From: Methylotenera versatilis 301
GTDB taxonomy: Bacteria > Pseudomonadota > Gammaproteobacteria > Burkholderiales > Methylophilaceae
DNA: 64,000 nucleotides
Assembly: GCF_000093025.1 (NCBI RefSeq)
Contig: NC_014207.1
Span: 620,001-684,000 of the forward strand
Direction of reading: 5' to 3'
Both the position numbers and the translations under genes were made by a program. Every line of letters starts with the position of its first letter. Positions within the stretch are counted from its first letter, which is position 1. The notes beneath the pieces were generated by a model. That model worked only from the letters and a program-made list of their open reading frames with translations. It was not told the origin of the DNA and ran no database searches. Shown here one piece after another: positions 39,801 to 49,706 of the stretch.

Positions 39801-41005
39801 GTGAAATATTACGTACCGATGTGACGATTGTAGGCGCTGGCTTAGTCGGTCTTGCGGCGGCTGTTGCAATGCACCAAGCAGGTTTTTCTGTGGTGTTAGT
39901 TGATAGCAAAAATCCTGTGGGTACTGATTTTGCAGATGACACTTGGGATGCAAGAATCTATGCGATTAGCCCAAAAAATGCGCAATGGCTAGATGATTTA
40001 GGCGTATGGCCATTAATGAATCAATCACGTATTGGCAAAATGCAGTCTATGGAAATATTTGGTGAAACTGATAGCTCTCAAGGTCAGCACGCGCCAATCA
40101 CCCTATCAGCTAATGATGTGAATGCAGATTCTTTAGGCTACATCGTCGAGTCGAAATCTCTGATGCAGGCCTTGCTCAAGCAGGTTGTAGCTTTAGGCAT
40201 TCAGACGCGATTTGATAGTCCGTGTGAAGCGGTTAGCAATAAGCCAGATAAAGCTGTATTGCATCTACAGCATCACCAGTCGATTGAAAGCACATTATTG
40301 TTGGCTGCCGATGGTAGCCACTCTTGGGTGCGTCAACAGCTGAACATGCCGATGCAGCAAAAGTCTTATGAACAAACGGCGATAGTTGCGAATTTTACTG
40401 CGACAAAGCCGCATGGCAATATTGCTAGACAGTGGTTTGCGCAAGATGCAGAAAGTCAAAATAGTATTTTGGCCTGGTTGCCGTTACCTGATAATACAGT
40501 TTCTATTGTTTGGTCTGTGTCAACCAACTATGCCGATGAACTGTTAAGATTAAGTGATGATAAGTTTACCAATACAGTGAAGTTGGCGGGTAATAGCATA
40601 TTAGGTGATTTTAAATTACTAAGCCCAGCTATGCGGTTTCCGTTGAGTTTACAAAAGACAAGCACCTTGGTGCAAAATAGTGTGGTTTTGGTAGGTGATG
40701 CTGCACATCAAGTTCATCCGATGGCAGGCCAAGGGGTTAATTTAGGTTTTAGAGACGTGGTGGATTTGCTTGATACTTTGAAAACTAAAAATCAATATCA
40801 ATTATTAAATGATACTCACCTGCTCAAACAATACATGCGCAAAAGAAAAGTTGATATTTTGAATATGGTGTTGTTAACCGATACACTTTATCATTTGTTC
40901 AGAAGTCAGAATGCAGCAATAAAAGCAGTCAGGAACTGGGGATTGTCTGCGACTAACCATCAAGCAATCAAAAAAATGTTAGTTTCAAACGCAGTATCAC
41001 TTTAA
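39797..41005 (+). CDS. UbiI/UbiF-family FAD monooxygenase (ubiquinone ring hydroxylase 2)
   Basis: 402 residues, a second member of the UbiH/COQ6 family with ATGA overlap to the first. VTIVGAGLVGLAAAVAMHQAG fold, LLAADGSHSWVRQQL, and VLVGDAAHQVHPMAGQGVNLG. The two proteins should hydroxylate different ring carbons; this one could be UbiI (C-5), UbiF (C-7) or the broader UbiL/UbiM type. Sequence alone does not settle it. Confidence 0.85.
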   Translation: MSEILRTDVTIVGAGLVGLAAAVAMHQAGFSVVLVDSKNPVGTDFADDTWDARIYAISPKNAQWLDDLGVWPLMNQSRIGKMQSMEIFGETDSSQGQHAPITLSANDVNADSLGYIVESKSLMQALLKQVVALGIQTRFDSPCEAVSNKPDKAVLHLQHHQSIESTLLLAADGSHSWVRQQLNMPMQQKSYEQTAIVANFTATKPHGNIARQWFAQDAESQNSILAWLPLPDNTVSIVWSVSTNYADELLRLSDDKFTNTVKLAGNSILGDFKLLSPAMRFPLSLQKTSTLVQNSVVLVGDAAHQVHPMAGQGVNLGFRDVVDLLDTLKTKNQYQLLNDTHLLKQYMRKRKVDILNMVLLTDTLYHLFRSQNAAIKAVRNWGLSATNHQAIKKMLVSNAVSL

Positions 41006-41078
41006 TATGTTGCGATTAAACTAAAAGTTTTCATACAAATTAATCAAATTTAAGTTAATTCAAAATCAAGGAAATTGC

Positions 41079-41807
41079 ATGTTCAAAAAATTAGTCAGCT
41101 TTACTTTATTAAGTGCTGCATGCGTTGGAGTTTCAACTTCTGCAATAGCCGATGAAGCAAGTGTGAAAAAAGCTGTAGAAGCAGCTTACCCAAAATTTAA
41201 GGTAGAGAGCGTAGCGAAAACACCTTACGCAGGTTTGTATGAAGTATTTATGGGTGGTCAGATTATCTACACCGATGAAAAAATGTCTTTCTTGATTGCA
41301 GAAGGACATTTAGTTGACCCTAAAACTAAAAAAGACATTACTGGCGAACGTATGGAAGAGTTAACCAAAATTGACTTCTCTACACTGCCTTTAGATCAAG
41401 CGATTAAAGTGGTAAAAGGTAATGGTAGCCGTAAATTAGTCGTGTTTTCGGATGTAGATTGCCCATATTGCAAGCGTTTAGAGCAAAATGAATTAACTAA
41501 TATCACTGATGTGACCGTTTATACTTTTCTTTATCCGATTCAGCAATTACATCCAGATTCAGCGAATAAATCTAAAGCGATTTGGTGCGCAAGCAATCGG
41601 GTAAAAGCTTGGCAAGACTGGATTTTGAATGGTCAATTACCTAGCTCAGCTGGTAATTGCGAAGTACCGATCGAAAAAATTGGCGACTTGGCGAGAAAGC
41701 TTGGAGTTACCAGTACGCCTACGTTGATATTTGCAGATGGTAAACGTATGTTAGGTGCACAACCTTATAAGGACATTGAACGGGCTATGGTGGCAGCTAA
41801 AAAGTAA
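41079..41807 (+). CDS. dsbC: Thiol:disulfide interchange protein DsbC
   Basis: 242 residues. Periplasmic disulfide isomerase. Signal peptide ends near SAIA (residue 24); N-terminal dimerisation domain about 27-85; thioredoxin-like domain with the CPYC motif at C128-C131 (SDVDCPYCKRLE) and cis-Pro in GVTSTPTLIFADG. AAGGA upstream. A strong terminator follows. Confidence 0.95.
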   Translation: MFKKLVSFTLLSAACVGVSTSAIADEASVKKAVEAAYPKFKVESVAKTPYAGLYEVFMGGQIIYTDEKMSFLIAEGHLVDPKTKKDITGERMEELTKIDFSTLPLDQAIKVVKGNGSRKLVVFSDVDCPYCKRLEQNELTNITDVTVYTFLYPIQQLHPDSANKSKAIWCASNRVKAWQDWILNGQLPSSAGNCEVPIEKIGDLARKLGVTSTPTLIFADGKRMLGAQPYKDIERAMVAAKK

Positions 41808-41846
41808 ATGATAATTTTTTTGTAGCTAATTTGGTTGTGAGTGGAA

Positions 41847-41884
41847 AACAATAGCGACTAAACTAGTCGCTATTGTTATTTTTG
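41847..41884 (+). terminator. Terminator of dsbC
   Basis: 14-bp perfect stem AACAATAGCGACTA / TAGTCGCTATTGTT with a 3-base AAC loop, followed by ATTTTT. The stem would also form in the opposite direction at the end of pilC. Confidence 0.9.
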
Positions 41885-41925
41885 GTAGAAAAGCTAATTT
41901 GTTATTCAATGTAGTTTAACTTTAA

Positions 41926-43143
41926 TTAAACTACCGAGCCCATTTTAAATATAGGCATATACATGGCGATAACCAGCCCACCAATCAGAACGCCGAGCAC
42001 AACCATGATGACTGGTTCCATCAAGCTAGCTAGTGCATCAACTGCATCATCAACTTCAGCTTCAAAAAAATCTGCTACTTTACTTAGCATAGCATCCAAT
42101 GCGCCAGATTCTTCACCAATGGCTGTCATTTGTAGCACCATATTAGGAAATACATCGGTATTTTGCATAGCAACAGTTAGGCTTGTACCCGTACTAATTT
42201 CACTCTGTACTTTTTTTGTTGCGTCATAGTAAACACGGTTGCCAGATGCTCCCGCAACTGAGTCTAAGGCTTCTACAAGAGGTACACCAGCAGAAAACAT
42301 AGTCGCTAAAGTACGAGCCCATCGCGCAATTGTAGCTTTTCGAATTAGTGGACCAAAAACAGGAACCTTAAGAATTAATCGATCCATGGTGGCTTGCATG
42401 CTCAGAGAGCGTTTCCATGTGTAAAAGAAAAACCAAATGCCGAATCCAATGGAACCAAAAATCGCCCACCACCATTGCACAAAAATATCTGAAATCGCCA
42501 TGACAATTAAAGTCGGGGCTGGTAACTCTGCGCCAAACCCATCGAATAGTGTCTTAAATGCTGGAATCACAAAAATCATTATCACTGCGACAATCACAAA
42601 TGCAACTACGATAATTGATATTGGATAGAAAAGAGCTGACTTAATCTTTGATTTAATAGCGAGTATTTTTTCTTTATAAGTAGCAAGGCGATCAAGTAGC
42701 GTGTCTAAAATACCTGCTTGCTCCCCTGCACCGATTAAGTTGCAAAATAAAGCATCAAAATAGAGGGGATATTTACGAAATGCCGCGCTCATGCTGCTGC
42801 CTGTTTCTACGTCAGATTTAATGTCTAATAAAAGCTTAGCGACAGCTGGATTACTATGGCCTTTACCTACAATATCAAAAGATTGTAGAAGTGGTACGCC
42901 TGCTTTCATCATGGTAGCAAGTTGGCGAGTAAAAAGCGTAATGTCTTTATCTGAAACGCTACCTTTATTCGTGAAGCTGCTTTGTTTTTTTACTTTGGTC
43001 ACAACAATGCCCTGACGTCGCAAAGTGGCATTCACAAAAGACTCACCTGTGGCTCGTATTTCGCCTTTGACTGACCGGCCCTTTTTGTCTTTACCTTCCC
43101 AAGAGTATGTAACTTCTTTGGTGGCTTTAATATTTGCTGCCAT
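41926..43143 (-). CDS. pilC: Type IV pilus inner-membrane protein PilC
   Basis: 405 residues. GspF/PilC platform protein that connects the assembly ATPase to the pilin. N-terminal YSWEGKDKKGRSVKGEIRATG, then two T2SSF domains at about 70-195 and 270-395 with FTRQLATMMKAGVPLLQSF and RWARTLATMFSAGVPLVEAL. Three membrane helices. Directly after pilB (14 bases). PilD is not in the window. Confidence 0.95.
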   Translation of the reverse strand: MAANIKATKEVTYSWEGKDKKGRSVKGEIRATGESFVNATLRRQGIVVTKVKKQSSFTNKGSVSDKDITLFTRQLATMMKAGVPLLQSFDIVGKGHSNPAVAKLLLDIKSDVETGSSMSAAFRKYPLYFDALFCNLIGAGEQAGILDTLLDRLATYKEKILAIKSKIKSALFYPISIIVVAFVIVAVIMIFVIPAFKTLFDGFGAELPAPTLIVMAISDIFVQWWWAIFGSIGFGIWFFFYTWKRSLSMQATMDRLILKVPVFGPLIRKATIARWARTLATMFSAGVPLVEALDSVAGASGNRVYYDATKKVQSEISTGTSLTVAMQNTDVFPNMVLQMTAIGEESGALDAMLSKVADFFEAEVDDAVDALASLMEPVIMVVLGVLIGGLVIAMYMPIFKMGSVV

Positions 43144-43157
43144 AGTGATTCCCTATA

Positions 43158-44876
43158 TTATTCGTTCGTACATGCTTCGACTTCCTCGATCGAAGTTAAA
43201 CCTTGCATTACCTTCATTAAACCCGATTGGCGCAAATCCTTTACGCCTTCAAGTTTTGCTTGATCCGCTATGTCATGTGCGGTTCCGCTTTTCATAATAA
43301 TACGGCTAATCGCGTCAGTAATGGGCATCACTTGATAAATGCCGACTCGGCCTTTGTAGCCGTTGTTACATAGTTCGCAACCACCTTCTTTGGGGCCGTA
43401 TAGTTGCCACTCATCTTTAAAGTCGTCTTCAGTGAAGCCCACACCGTATAAAGCTTCTTTTGGAACGTCTAAAGGAACTTTACAGTTTTTGCACAAACGT
43501 CTTGCTAAGCGTTGTGCTGTAATCAGTGAAACAGCTGATGCAATATTGAATGGTGCAACGCCCATATTAAGTAAACGTGTCAATGTTGAGGGCGCATCAT
43601 TGGTATGTAGCGTAGACAATACCATATGGCCTGTAGACGCGGCTTTAATTGCCATGTCCGCAGTTTCTAAATCACGAATCTCACCAATCATGATGATGTC
43701 AGGATCTTGGCGAAGAAATGATTTTAATGCAGCGGCAAAGGTTAACCCTTGCTTATCATTTACGTTGACTTGGTTGATGCCAGCTAATGGAATCTCGCAT
43801 GGATCTTCCGCTGTCGCGATGTTCACATCAGGACTATTTAATATATTCAGGCAGGTGTACAGCGATACTGTTTTGCCAGAACCCGTAGGCCCTGTTACCA
43901 ATACTAGTCCATACGGACGACTGACAGCGCTTAGTAGACGTTCTTTTTGAACTGGCTCGTAGCCAAGCGCCTCAATACCTAATGTGGCGCTTGATGGATC
44001 TAAAATACGCATCACGATTTTTTCGCCATTGATAAGCGGCAATGTGCTGACACGGAAATCGATGGTTCGCGTTTTGGATAACACCAGCTTCATACGCCCA
44101 TCTTGTGGGATGCGTTTTTCAGAAATGTCCATGCTGGAAATAACTTTAATCCGCGAAGCTAATTTTTCCTTGATGGCGAGTGGTGGCTGTGTGATTTCCC
44201 TAAGTATGCCATCTACACGATAGCGTACGCGGTAAAATTTCTCGTACGGCTCAAAGTGCAAGTCAGACGCCCCCATATTGATAGCATCTAACAACATTTT
44301 ATTTAGAAACTTAACAACAGGAGCATCATCAACTTCTTGTGTCTGCACTTCATCTTCGACTGATGCTACATCATCACCGCCTAAGTCATAATCGTCATCA
44401 AGACTCATAGACTTCATGCTGGTGTCACTAGCTTCAGAAATTTTATCTATCCAGCGCCCCAGCTTGTCATCTTCAACGACGACCGGTGATAAAGCCATGC
44501 CCATTTGAAACTGAACGCTGTCTAATGCATGTAAATTAGTAGGATCTGAGATTGCAACATACAAAATATTGTTACGTACTTGCAATGCCAACACGCGATT
44601 GGTTTGCATGAGTTTAGTATCAATTTTTTTAGCTGGGAGGTAATCTGGGTTAAATGCATCTAAGTTAAAGTAGGGGAAACCAAATGCTTTTGCCGATGCT
44701 TCGGCAATGACTTGGGCGGTTAACTTCCTACTGGTAATAAGCTGGGAAATAAATGGGTTCTTAACAGAGGTTGCTTGCGCTTGTATGGCATTCGCTTCAT
44801 CCTCAGAAAGTAACTTTTCTTGGATTAATGTGCGGGCAAGGCCGCTTAGTTTGTTTGATGTAGGTGCATTGGCCAT
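43158..44876 (-). CDS. pilB: Type IV pilus assembly ATPase PilB
   Basis: 572 residues. Cytoplasmic hexameric ATPase that drives pilus extension. N-terminal MshEN-like part (LSEDEANAIQAQATS), Walker A GPTGSGKTVSLYTC around residue 330, Asp box, Walker B DPDIIMIGEIRD, His box STLHTNDAPSTLTRL, and four zinc-binding Cys (CKNC and CELC). ATG at 44876; upstream gap of 337 bases is shared with the cold-shock gene. Confidence 0.96.
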   Translation of the reverse strand: MANAPTSNKLSGLARTLIQEKLLSEDEANAIQAQATSVKNPFISQLITSRKLTAQVIAEASAKAFGFPYFNLDAFNPDYLPAKKIDTKLMQTNRVLALQVRNNILYVAISDPTNLHALDSVQFQMGMALSPVVVEDDKLGRWIDKISEASDTSMKSMSLDDDYDLGGDDVASVEDEVQTQEVDDAPVVKFLNKMLLDAINMGASDLHFEPYEKFYRVRYRVDGILREITQPPLAIKEKLASRIKVISSMDISEKRIPQDGRMKLVLSKTRTIDFRVSTLPLINGEKIVMRILDPSSATLGIEALGYEPVQKERLLSAVSRPYGLVLVTGPTGSGKTVSLYTCLNILNSPDVNIATAEDPCEIPLAGINQVNVNDKQGLTFAAALKSFLRQDPDIIMIGEIRDLETADMAIKAASTGHMVLSTLHTNDAPSTLTRLLNMGVAPFNIASAVSLITAQRLARRLCKNCKVPLDVPKEALYGVGFTEDDFKDEWQLYGPKEGGCELCNNGYKGRVGIYQVMPITDAISRIIMKSGTAHDIADQAKLEGVKDLRQSGLMKVMQGLTSIEEVEACTNE

Positions 44877-45061
44877 AAATGTTACATTTAAGCAGCGTAA
44901 AAGCTTTCCCTATTTATTTTTATCAAACTAATAATGCCCTTAAGACTTTTTTTTGTAAAGACTTTACGCAAAATTGACTATAAAAATGGCACATAATTTA
45001 CATTTTAAATACCTCTAGTCGTATGAATGTGCTTGAAATCATTAAACAAACCTAAAAAAAC

Positions 45062-45090
45062 TTGACATTTTCAGGCTTCCAAATTATAAA
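45062..45090 (+). promoter_or_regulatory. Sigma-70 promoter of the cold-shock gene
   Basis: TTGACA (45062-45067), 17-base spacer, TATAAA (45085-45090). Transcription would begin near 45097, giving a leader of about 117 bases. The leader holds the palindrome GGGGCGCCCC at 45178-45187. The rest of the 337-base gap (44877-45213) shows no gene. Confidence 0.8.
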
Positions 45091-45213
45091 TATACTCAGG
45101 TGTTTGGGTTCGAGTTTTGTAGCTTGCTTTAAATTTTCAATTTTAAGGTAACTCTATGTTCTTGAGACAGGCTTTTTGGGGCGCCCCCCGTCGTATTATG
45201 TAAGGATGTAGAA

Positions 45214-45417
45214 ATGGCAACAGGTACCGTAAAATGGTTTAATGACTCAAAAGGTTTTGGCTTTATTACGCCAGATGATGGTGGCGATGATTTATTCGCA
45301 CACTTCTCTGCGATTGTAGAAGCAGGCTATAAAAGTCTTAAAGAAGGTCAACGTGTAAGTTTTGAAGTGACCGATGGTCCAAAAGGCAAGCAAGCTTCAA
45401 ATATTCAAAAGGCTTAA
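45214..45417 (+). CDS. Cold-shock protein (CspA family)
   Basis: 67 residues, one cold-shock domain. RNA-binding motifs [11 protein letters not shown] (RNP1) and DLFAHFSAI (RNP2). Binds single-stranded nucleic acid and melts mRNA structure. AAGGA before the ATG. The long structured leader suggests post-transcriptional control as in cspA, which is an inference. Ends in a strong terminator. Confidence 0.96.
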   Translation: MATGTVKWFNDSKGFGFITPDDGGDDLFAHFSAIVEAGYKSLKEGQRVSFEVTDGPKGKQASNIQKA

Positions 45418-45472
45418 GTCTTTGCGACTAAGTACATATTTGTACAAGTACTTTTAGTATTACAGTCTATGT

Positions 45473-45506
45473 AACGGCTCGTAAGTGATTACGAGCCGTT
45501 TTTTTA
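45473..45506 (+). terminator. Terminator of the cold-shock gene
   Basis: 12-bp perfect stem AACGGCTCGTAA / TTACGAGCCGTT with GTGA loop and a run of seven T. Also lies at the end of the converging icd gene but has no T-run in that direction. Confidence 0.93.
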
Positions 45507-45525
45507 TGCCTGTATTAAAGCAATA

Positions 45526-46782
45526 CTACATATTGGCGATGATTTCTTCACCAAATTGAGCCGTTCCTACTTGTGTTGCGCCATCCATTTCACTTGAAAA
45601 GTCACCAGTGACGCGTTTAGCAAGAATCGCTTTTGCAACGCCGTTAATCACAAAGTCAGCAGCTTCTACCCAACCTAAGTGGCGCAACATCATTTCAGCT
45701 GAAAGGATAATAGAGCTAGGGTTAGCTAAGTCTTTGCCAGCAATTTTTGGTGCTGTGCCGTGCGTAGCTTCAAACATGGCGACGGTGTCACTCAAGTTGG
45801 CGCCTGGCGCGATACCAATACCACCAACTTGTGCAGCGAGCGCGTCACTCATATAGTCGCCGTTTAAGTTAAGTGTCGCAACAACATCATAGTCTTGTGG
45901 ATGCAATAAGATTTCTTGCAAGAAAGCATCGGCGATACAATCTTTAATAATCATGCCATTTGGTAGTTTGCACCAAGGTCCGCCGTCAATCTCAACTGCG
46001 CCGAATTCTTGTTTGGCAACTTCATAGCCCCAATCTCTAAAGCCACCTTCGGTAAACTTCATGATATTGCCTTTATGAGCAATGGTGACTGATTTGCGGT
46101 TATTATCAATGGCGTACTGAATAGCCTTACGCACTAGGCGTTTGCTGCCATCAATTGAAACAGGTTTAATACCAATTGCTGAAGATTCAGGGAAGCGAAT
46201 TTTTTTACGCATACCCATATCGCTTAAAAACTGAATTACTTTTTCAACTTCATCTGTACCGGCTGCCCATTCTATACCCGCGTAAATGTCTTCTGTATTT
46301 TCGCGGAAAATCACCATGTCGGTTTTTTCTGGGTGTTTAACAGGGCTAGGCACGCCTGTGAAGTACTGCACTGGTCGCAAGCAAACATATAAATCAAGCT
46401 CTTGGCGCAGTGATACGTTTAAAGAGCGAATGCCACCGCCCACTGGTGTAGTTAAAGGACCTTTGATAGACACTACATAGTCGCGCACTGCATGCATGGT
46501 TTCTGCGGGTAGCCAATCATTTGCACCATAGACTTTGGTTGCTTTTTCGCCTGCGTAAACTTCCATCCATGAAATCTTACGTGCGCCACCGTAAGCTTTG
46601 TTAACTGCAGCATCCACCACTTTAATCATAGGTGGGGTAATATCAGCACCTATGCCATCTCCCTCAATAAATGGGATAATAGGCTGGTTGGGTACGTTCA
46701 ACGTATTATCCGCATTGACGGTGATTTTTTCGCCAGTCGCTGGAACGATGATTTTCCCAGTGATATTATTTTTCGTAGCCAT
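45526..46782 (-). CDS. icd: Isocitrate dehydrogenase (NADP+)
   Basis: 418 residues. TCA enzyme that makes 2-oxoglutarate. [17 protein letters not shown], the phosphorylation-site region [31 protein letters not shown], and C-terminal [23 protein letters not shown] and [13 protein letters not shown]. Length and motifs match E. coli Icd (416). Convergent with the cold-shock gene. Confidence 0.97.
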   Translation of the reverse strand: MATKNNITGKIIVPATGEKITVNADNTLNVPNQPIIPFIEGDGIGADITPPMIKVVDAAVNKAYGGARKISWMEVYAGEKATKVYGANDWLPAETMHAVRDYVVSIKGPLTTPVGGGIRSLNVSLRQELDLYVCLRPVQYFTGVPSPVKHPEKTDMVIFRENTEDIYAGIEWAAGTDEVEKVIQFLSDMGMRKKIRFPESSAIGIKPVSIDGSKRLVRKAIQYAIDNNRKSVTIAHKGNIMKFTEGGFRDWGYEVAKQEFGAVEIDGGPWCKLPNGMIIKDCIADAFLQEILLHPQDYDVVATLNLNGDYMSDALAAQVGGIGIAPGANLSDTVAMFEATHGTAPKIAGKDLANPSSIILSAEMMLRHLGWVEAADFVINGVAKAILAKRVTGDFSSEMDGATQVGTAQFGEEIIANM

Positions 46783-46827
46783 TTTAGATTTCCTAATGTT
46801 AAGTTTCTGAAAATTTAAGCTTATTTA

Positions 46828-47379
46828 ATGATTATTCTATTCAATAAACCCTTTAACGTAGTGTGCCAGTTCAGTGCGCATGACCCAGGAAATGGAAAAA
46901 CGGGACATCCTACGTTAAAAGACTTTATCCAAATCCCAGATGTCTATGCTGCAGGGCGATTAGATACTGATAGTGAAGGTTTACTTATTTTAACCGATGA
47001 TGGCATGTTGCAACACCGTTTAAGTGATCCAAAACGTAAAGAATTTAAAACTTACTGGGTGCAAGTCGAAGGTACTCCTTCAACTGAGGATTTGGAGCCG
47101 CTCATACGAGGTATAGATCTATCAGATTTCGTAGCAAAACCAGCGCAGGTTAGGTTAATTCCAGAACCAGAATCACTGTGGCTAAGAAATCCACCAATCA
47201 GAGAAAGAAAAGCCATTCCGACCAGCTGGTTAGAAATTAAAATTAGTGAGGGTAAAAATCGCCAAGTGCGTCGTATGACCGCTAAAATAGGTTTTCCAAC
47301 ATTAAGATTGATTCGCTACGCCATTGGGCAATATACGATTGATGGCATTCAAAATGGGCAACACAAGGTCATTGAATAG
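46828..47379 (+). CDS. rluE: 23S rRNA pseudouridine synthase RluE
   Basis: 183 residues, RsuA family without the S4 domain. Catalytic Asp in [18 protein letters not shown], then KTYWVQVEG and [19 protein letters not shown]. Modifies U2457 of 23S rRNA in E. coli. Divergent from icd, as in E. coli. Shorter than E. coli RluE (217) because it lacks the N-terminal extension. Confidence 0.93.
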   Translation: MIILFNKPFNVVCQFSAHDPGNGKTGHPTLKDFIQIPDVYAAGRLDTDSEGLLILTDDGMLQHRLSDPKRKEFKTYWVQVEGTPSTEDLEPLIRGIDLSDFVAKPAQVRLIPEPESLWLRNPPIRERKAIPTSWLEIKISEGKNRQVRRMTAKIGFPTLRLIRYAIGQYTIDGIQNGQHKVIE

Positions 47380-47391
47380 GGCAATTAAATA

Positions 47392-48117
47392 ATGAGCACA
47401 ACAAACATAAGGCCAGTGATTGTTTTTAAAAATGTAGCACATGAAGGACCTGGCTATTTAGGCGACTTTTTAACACAGCAGAATATCCCTTGGCAAATCA
47501 TCAATACCAATGAAGTTGGTGCTTTACCAGCTTCTATCTTGGGCTACAGTGGCGTTGTGATTATGGGTGGCCCTATGAGTGTGAATGACGAGTTGCCTTG
47601 GATTGCACCTTTGCTTGATTTGATTCGTGAAGCAAAAGCGGCGGATATTCCGCTATTAGGACATTGCTTGGGCGGTCAACTGATTAGTAAGGCTTTTGGC
47701 GGCGTAATCAGCGCCAATCCCATTAAAGAAATTGGCTGGGGCGAAGTAAATGTGACTCAAAATGAAGCTGCTAAGCATTGGTTTGGCGAGATTGAAAGTT
47801 TTAATAGCTTTCATTGGCATGGTGAAACGTTTAGCTTGCCAGAAGGCGCAACGCATGTATTAGCTAGTGTACATTGCCAAAATCAAGCTTATTCCATAGG
47901 TAAGCACTTGGCGCTTCAAACTCATATTGAAGTGACTGCGGACATGGTCAAAAGTTGGTGTGAATTGGGTGCTGATGAACTTGCAGAAGCTGCTTCAAGC
48001 CCTGCTGTTCAGCAGGCGGAAGCCATGCAGCAAACGTTACCTGTGCATTGTTTCTTTCTGAATAAAGTAGCAAAGCAAGTCTATGGTCAGTGGATTAAAG
48101 GGCTAATGCACGGATAG
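47392..48117 (+). CDS. Class I glutamine amidotransferase-like protein
   Basis: 241 residues. Stand-alone class I GATase fold of the GMP-synthase-like type: VIMGGPMSVNDELPW, nucleophile Cys in LLGHCLGGQLISKAFGG, and His in FHWHGETFSLPEGA. No fused synthetase domain. Acceptor unknown; relatives act in gamma-glutamyl hydrolysis or remain uncharacterised. 12 bases after rluE. Confidence 0.88.
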   Translation: MSTTNIRPVIVFKNVAHEGPGYLGDFLTQQNIPWQIINTNEVGALPASILGYSGVVIMGGPMSVNDELPWIAPLLDLIREAKAADIPLLGHCLGGQLISKAFGGVISANPIKEIGWGEVNVTQNEAAKHWFGEIESFNSFHWHGETFSLPEGATHVLASVHCQNQAYSIGKHLALQTHIEVTADMVKSWCELGADELAEAASSPAVQQAEAMQQTLPVHCFFLNKVAKQVYGQWIKGLMHG

Positions 48118-48164
48118 AGATATCCGTATGTTAAAATCTAGAAAACTTACAAGAGAAAAGCATT

Positions 48165-49259
48165 ATGTCGGGTAATACAATCGGTACTTTATTCACGCTC
48201 ACTTCATTTGGTGAATCACACGGCGCGGCCATTGGCGGCGTGGTAGATGGCTGCCCGCCAGGTTTGTCTTTGTGCGCAGAAGATTTACAAATCGATTTAG
48301 ATAGACGCAAACCTGGTACTTCGCGCCATGTGACACAACGCCAAGAAGCCGACAGTGTAGAAATTCTATCTGGCGTATTTGAAGGAAAAACTACAGGTGC
48401 GCCTATCGGTTTTTTGATTCGCAATACTGACCAACGCAGCCAAGATTACAGCAAAATCATGGATACTTTTCGTCCAGGCCACGCCGATTATACCTATACG
48501 CAAAAATACGGTGTGCGTGATTATCGAGGTGGTGGACGTTCAAGTGCGCGCGAAACCGCTGTGCGTGTTGCCGCTGGTGCTATTGCTAAAAAATGGTTAA
48601 AAGAGCGCTTTGGTGTAACCGTACGTGGCTACATGAGCCAAATGGGTGAAATTGATATTCCATTTGTGAGCTGGGATGCGCTCAACCATCAAGATAACGA
48701 TTTTTTCTCACCTAATATCGAAGTATTGCCGCAGTTAGCGAGCTATTTAGACAATATTCGTGCTGAGCGTGATTCTGTAGGTGCACGTATTACAGTAGTG
48801 GCCGAAGGCGTTCCAGTCGGCTGGGGTGAGCCAGTATTTGACAGGCTAGATGCAGAAATCGCCTATGCCATGATGAGTATCAACGCGGTTAAAGGAGTAG
48901 AAATCGGTGCAGGTTTTGATTCAATTGCACAGCGTGGTAGCGTGCATTCTGATGAAATGACACCACAAGGTTTCGTGACAAATCATGCAGGTGGTATTTT
49001 AGGCGGCATTTCTACAGGTCAAGAGATTCGCGTGAATGTCGCGTTGAAGCCTACTTCCAGTATCCCACAAGAGCGTCGTTCTATTGATAAAAATGGTCAA
49101 GCGGTGACGATGCAAACAACAGGTCGTCATGATCCTTGCGTTGGTGTTCGTGCTACCCCAATTGCCGAAGCCATGATGGCGTTAGTATTGATGGACCATG
49201 CGCTACGAAATAGGGCGCAAAATGCAGATGTGAATAGTGCAACGCCCAAAATTATTTAA
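48165..49259 (+). CDS. aroC: Chorismate synthase
   Basis: 364 residues. FMN-dependent last step of the shikimate pathway. [35 protein letters not shown] and [12 protein letters not shown] (FMN and EPSP contacts), [18 protein letters not shown], and the C-terminal [20 protein letters not shown]. Standard length. Confidence 0.98.
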   Translation: MSGNTIGTLFTLTSFGESHGAAIGGVVDGCPPGLSLCAEDLQIDLDRRKPGTSRHVTQRQEADSVEILSGVFEGKTTGAPIGFLIRNTDQRSQDYSKIMDTFRPGHADYTYTQKYGVRDYRGGGRSSARETAVRVAAGAIAKKWLKERFGVTVRGYMSQMGEIDIPFVSWDALNHQDNDFFSPNIEVLPQLASYLDNIRAERDSVGARITVVAEGVPVGWGEPVFDRLDAEIAYAMMSINAVKGVEIGAGFDSIAQRGSVHSDEMTPQGFVTNHAGGILGGISTGQEIRVNVALKPTSSIPQERRSIDKNGQAVTMQTTGRHDPCVGVRATPIAEAMMALVLMDHALRNRAQNADVNSATPKII

Positions 49260-49389
49260 TTTAACGCATCTTGATTGATGTATGTCATAGCAAGGTAGAC
49301 TTAGCAGTTCGATAATAAAAACGTAACTTGATTCACTGTAGATTTTAGAGTGTTAGAGTTTATTTTTGATTACTTAATGAGGAGTTACT

Positions 49390-49626
49390 ATGAATGTTGA
49401 ACATCATGATTTAGCGCACGAGTTCCCAGAGCATCGCGAAAAAATCCACAGTTTAAAATTGGGAAATGCGCATTTTGCCAAGTTGTTTGATGCGTATCAC
49501 CTCGTTACAAAAGATGTGGAGCGTTTAGAAGGAGAAAATGTGCCAGTTTCTGATGAAGTACTAGAAATTCAAAAGAAAGAGCGTATTCAACTAAAAGATC
49601 AGCTTTACGCAATATTGATTGCTTAG
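49390..49626 (+). CDS. YdcH family protein (DUF465)
   Basis: 78 residues. Short coiled-coil protein: HHDLAHEFPEHREKIHSLKLGNAHFAKLFDAYHLVTKDVERLEG, seen in parts, and KKERIQLKDQLYAIL. GAGGAG before the ATG. Abundant small protein of unknown role. Own transcript ended by the next terminator. Confidence 0.92.
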   Translation: MNVEHHDLAHEFPEHREKIHSLKLGNAHFAKLFDAYHLVTKDVERLEGENVPVSDEVLEIQKKERIQLKDQLYAILIA

Positions 49627-49653
49627 CTAGTAATCTTTAAATCGTCATTCAAT

Positions 49654-49680
49654 AAAAAGTCGGCTTTAGCCGACTTTTTA
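49654..49680 (+). terminator. Terminator of the YdcH-like gene
   Basis: AAAAAGTCGGCT / AGCCGACTTTTT with TT loop, ending in T-run. Nearly symmetric, so active in both directions. Confidence 0.9.
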
Positions 49681-49706
49681 TATCACTTCGTTCTATATAA
49701 TTCAGC

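Noticed and set aside
43363-43950. 195-codon open frame antisense to pilB
   Set aside because: Shadow of the strongly conserved pilB frame; composition is that of a reverse-strand reading, with no domain and no ribosome site.
44988-45002. Possible sigma-54 site TGGCAC-N5-TTAC before the cold-shock gene
   Set aside because: The -12 element lacks the required GC (TTAC in place of TTGC), and a perfect sigma-70 promoter lies 60 bases downstream.
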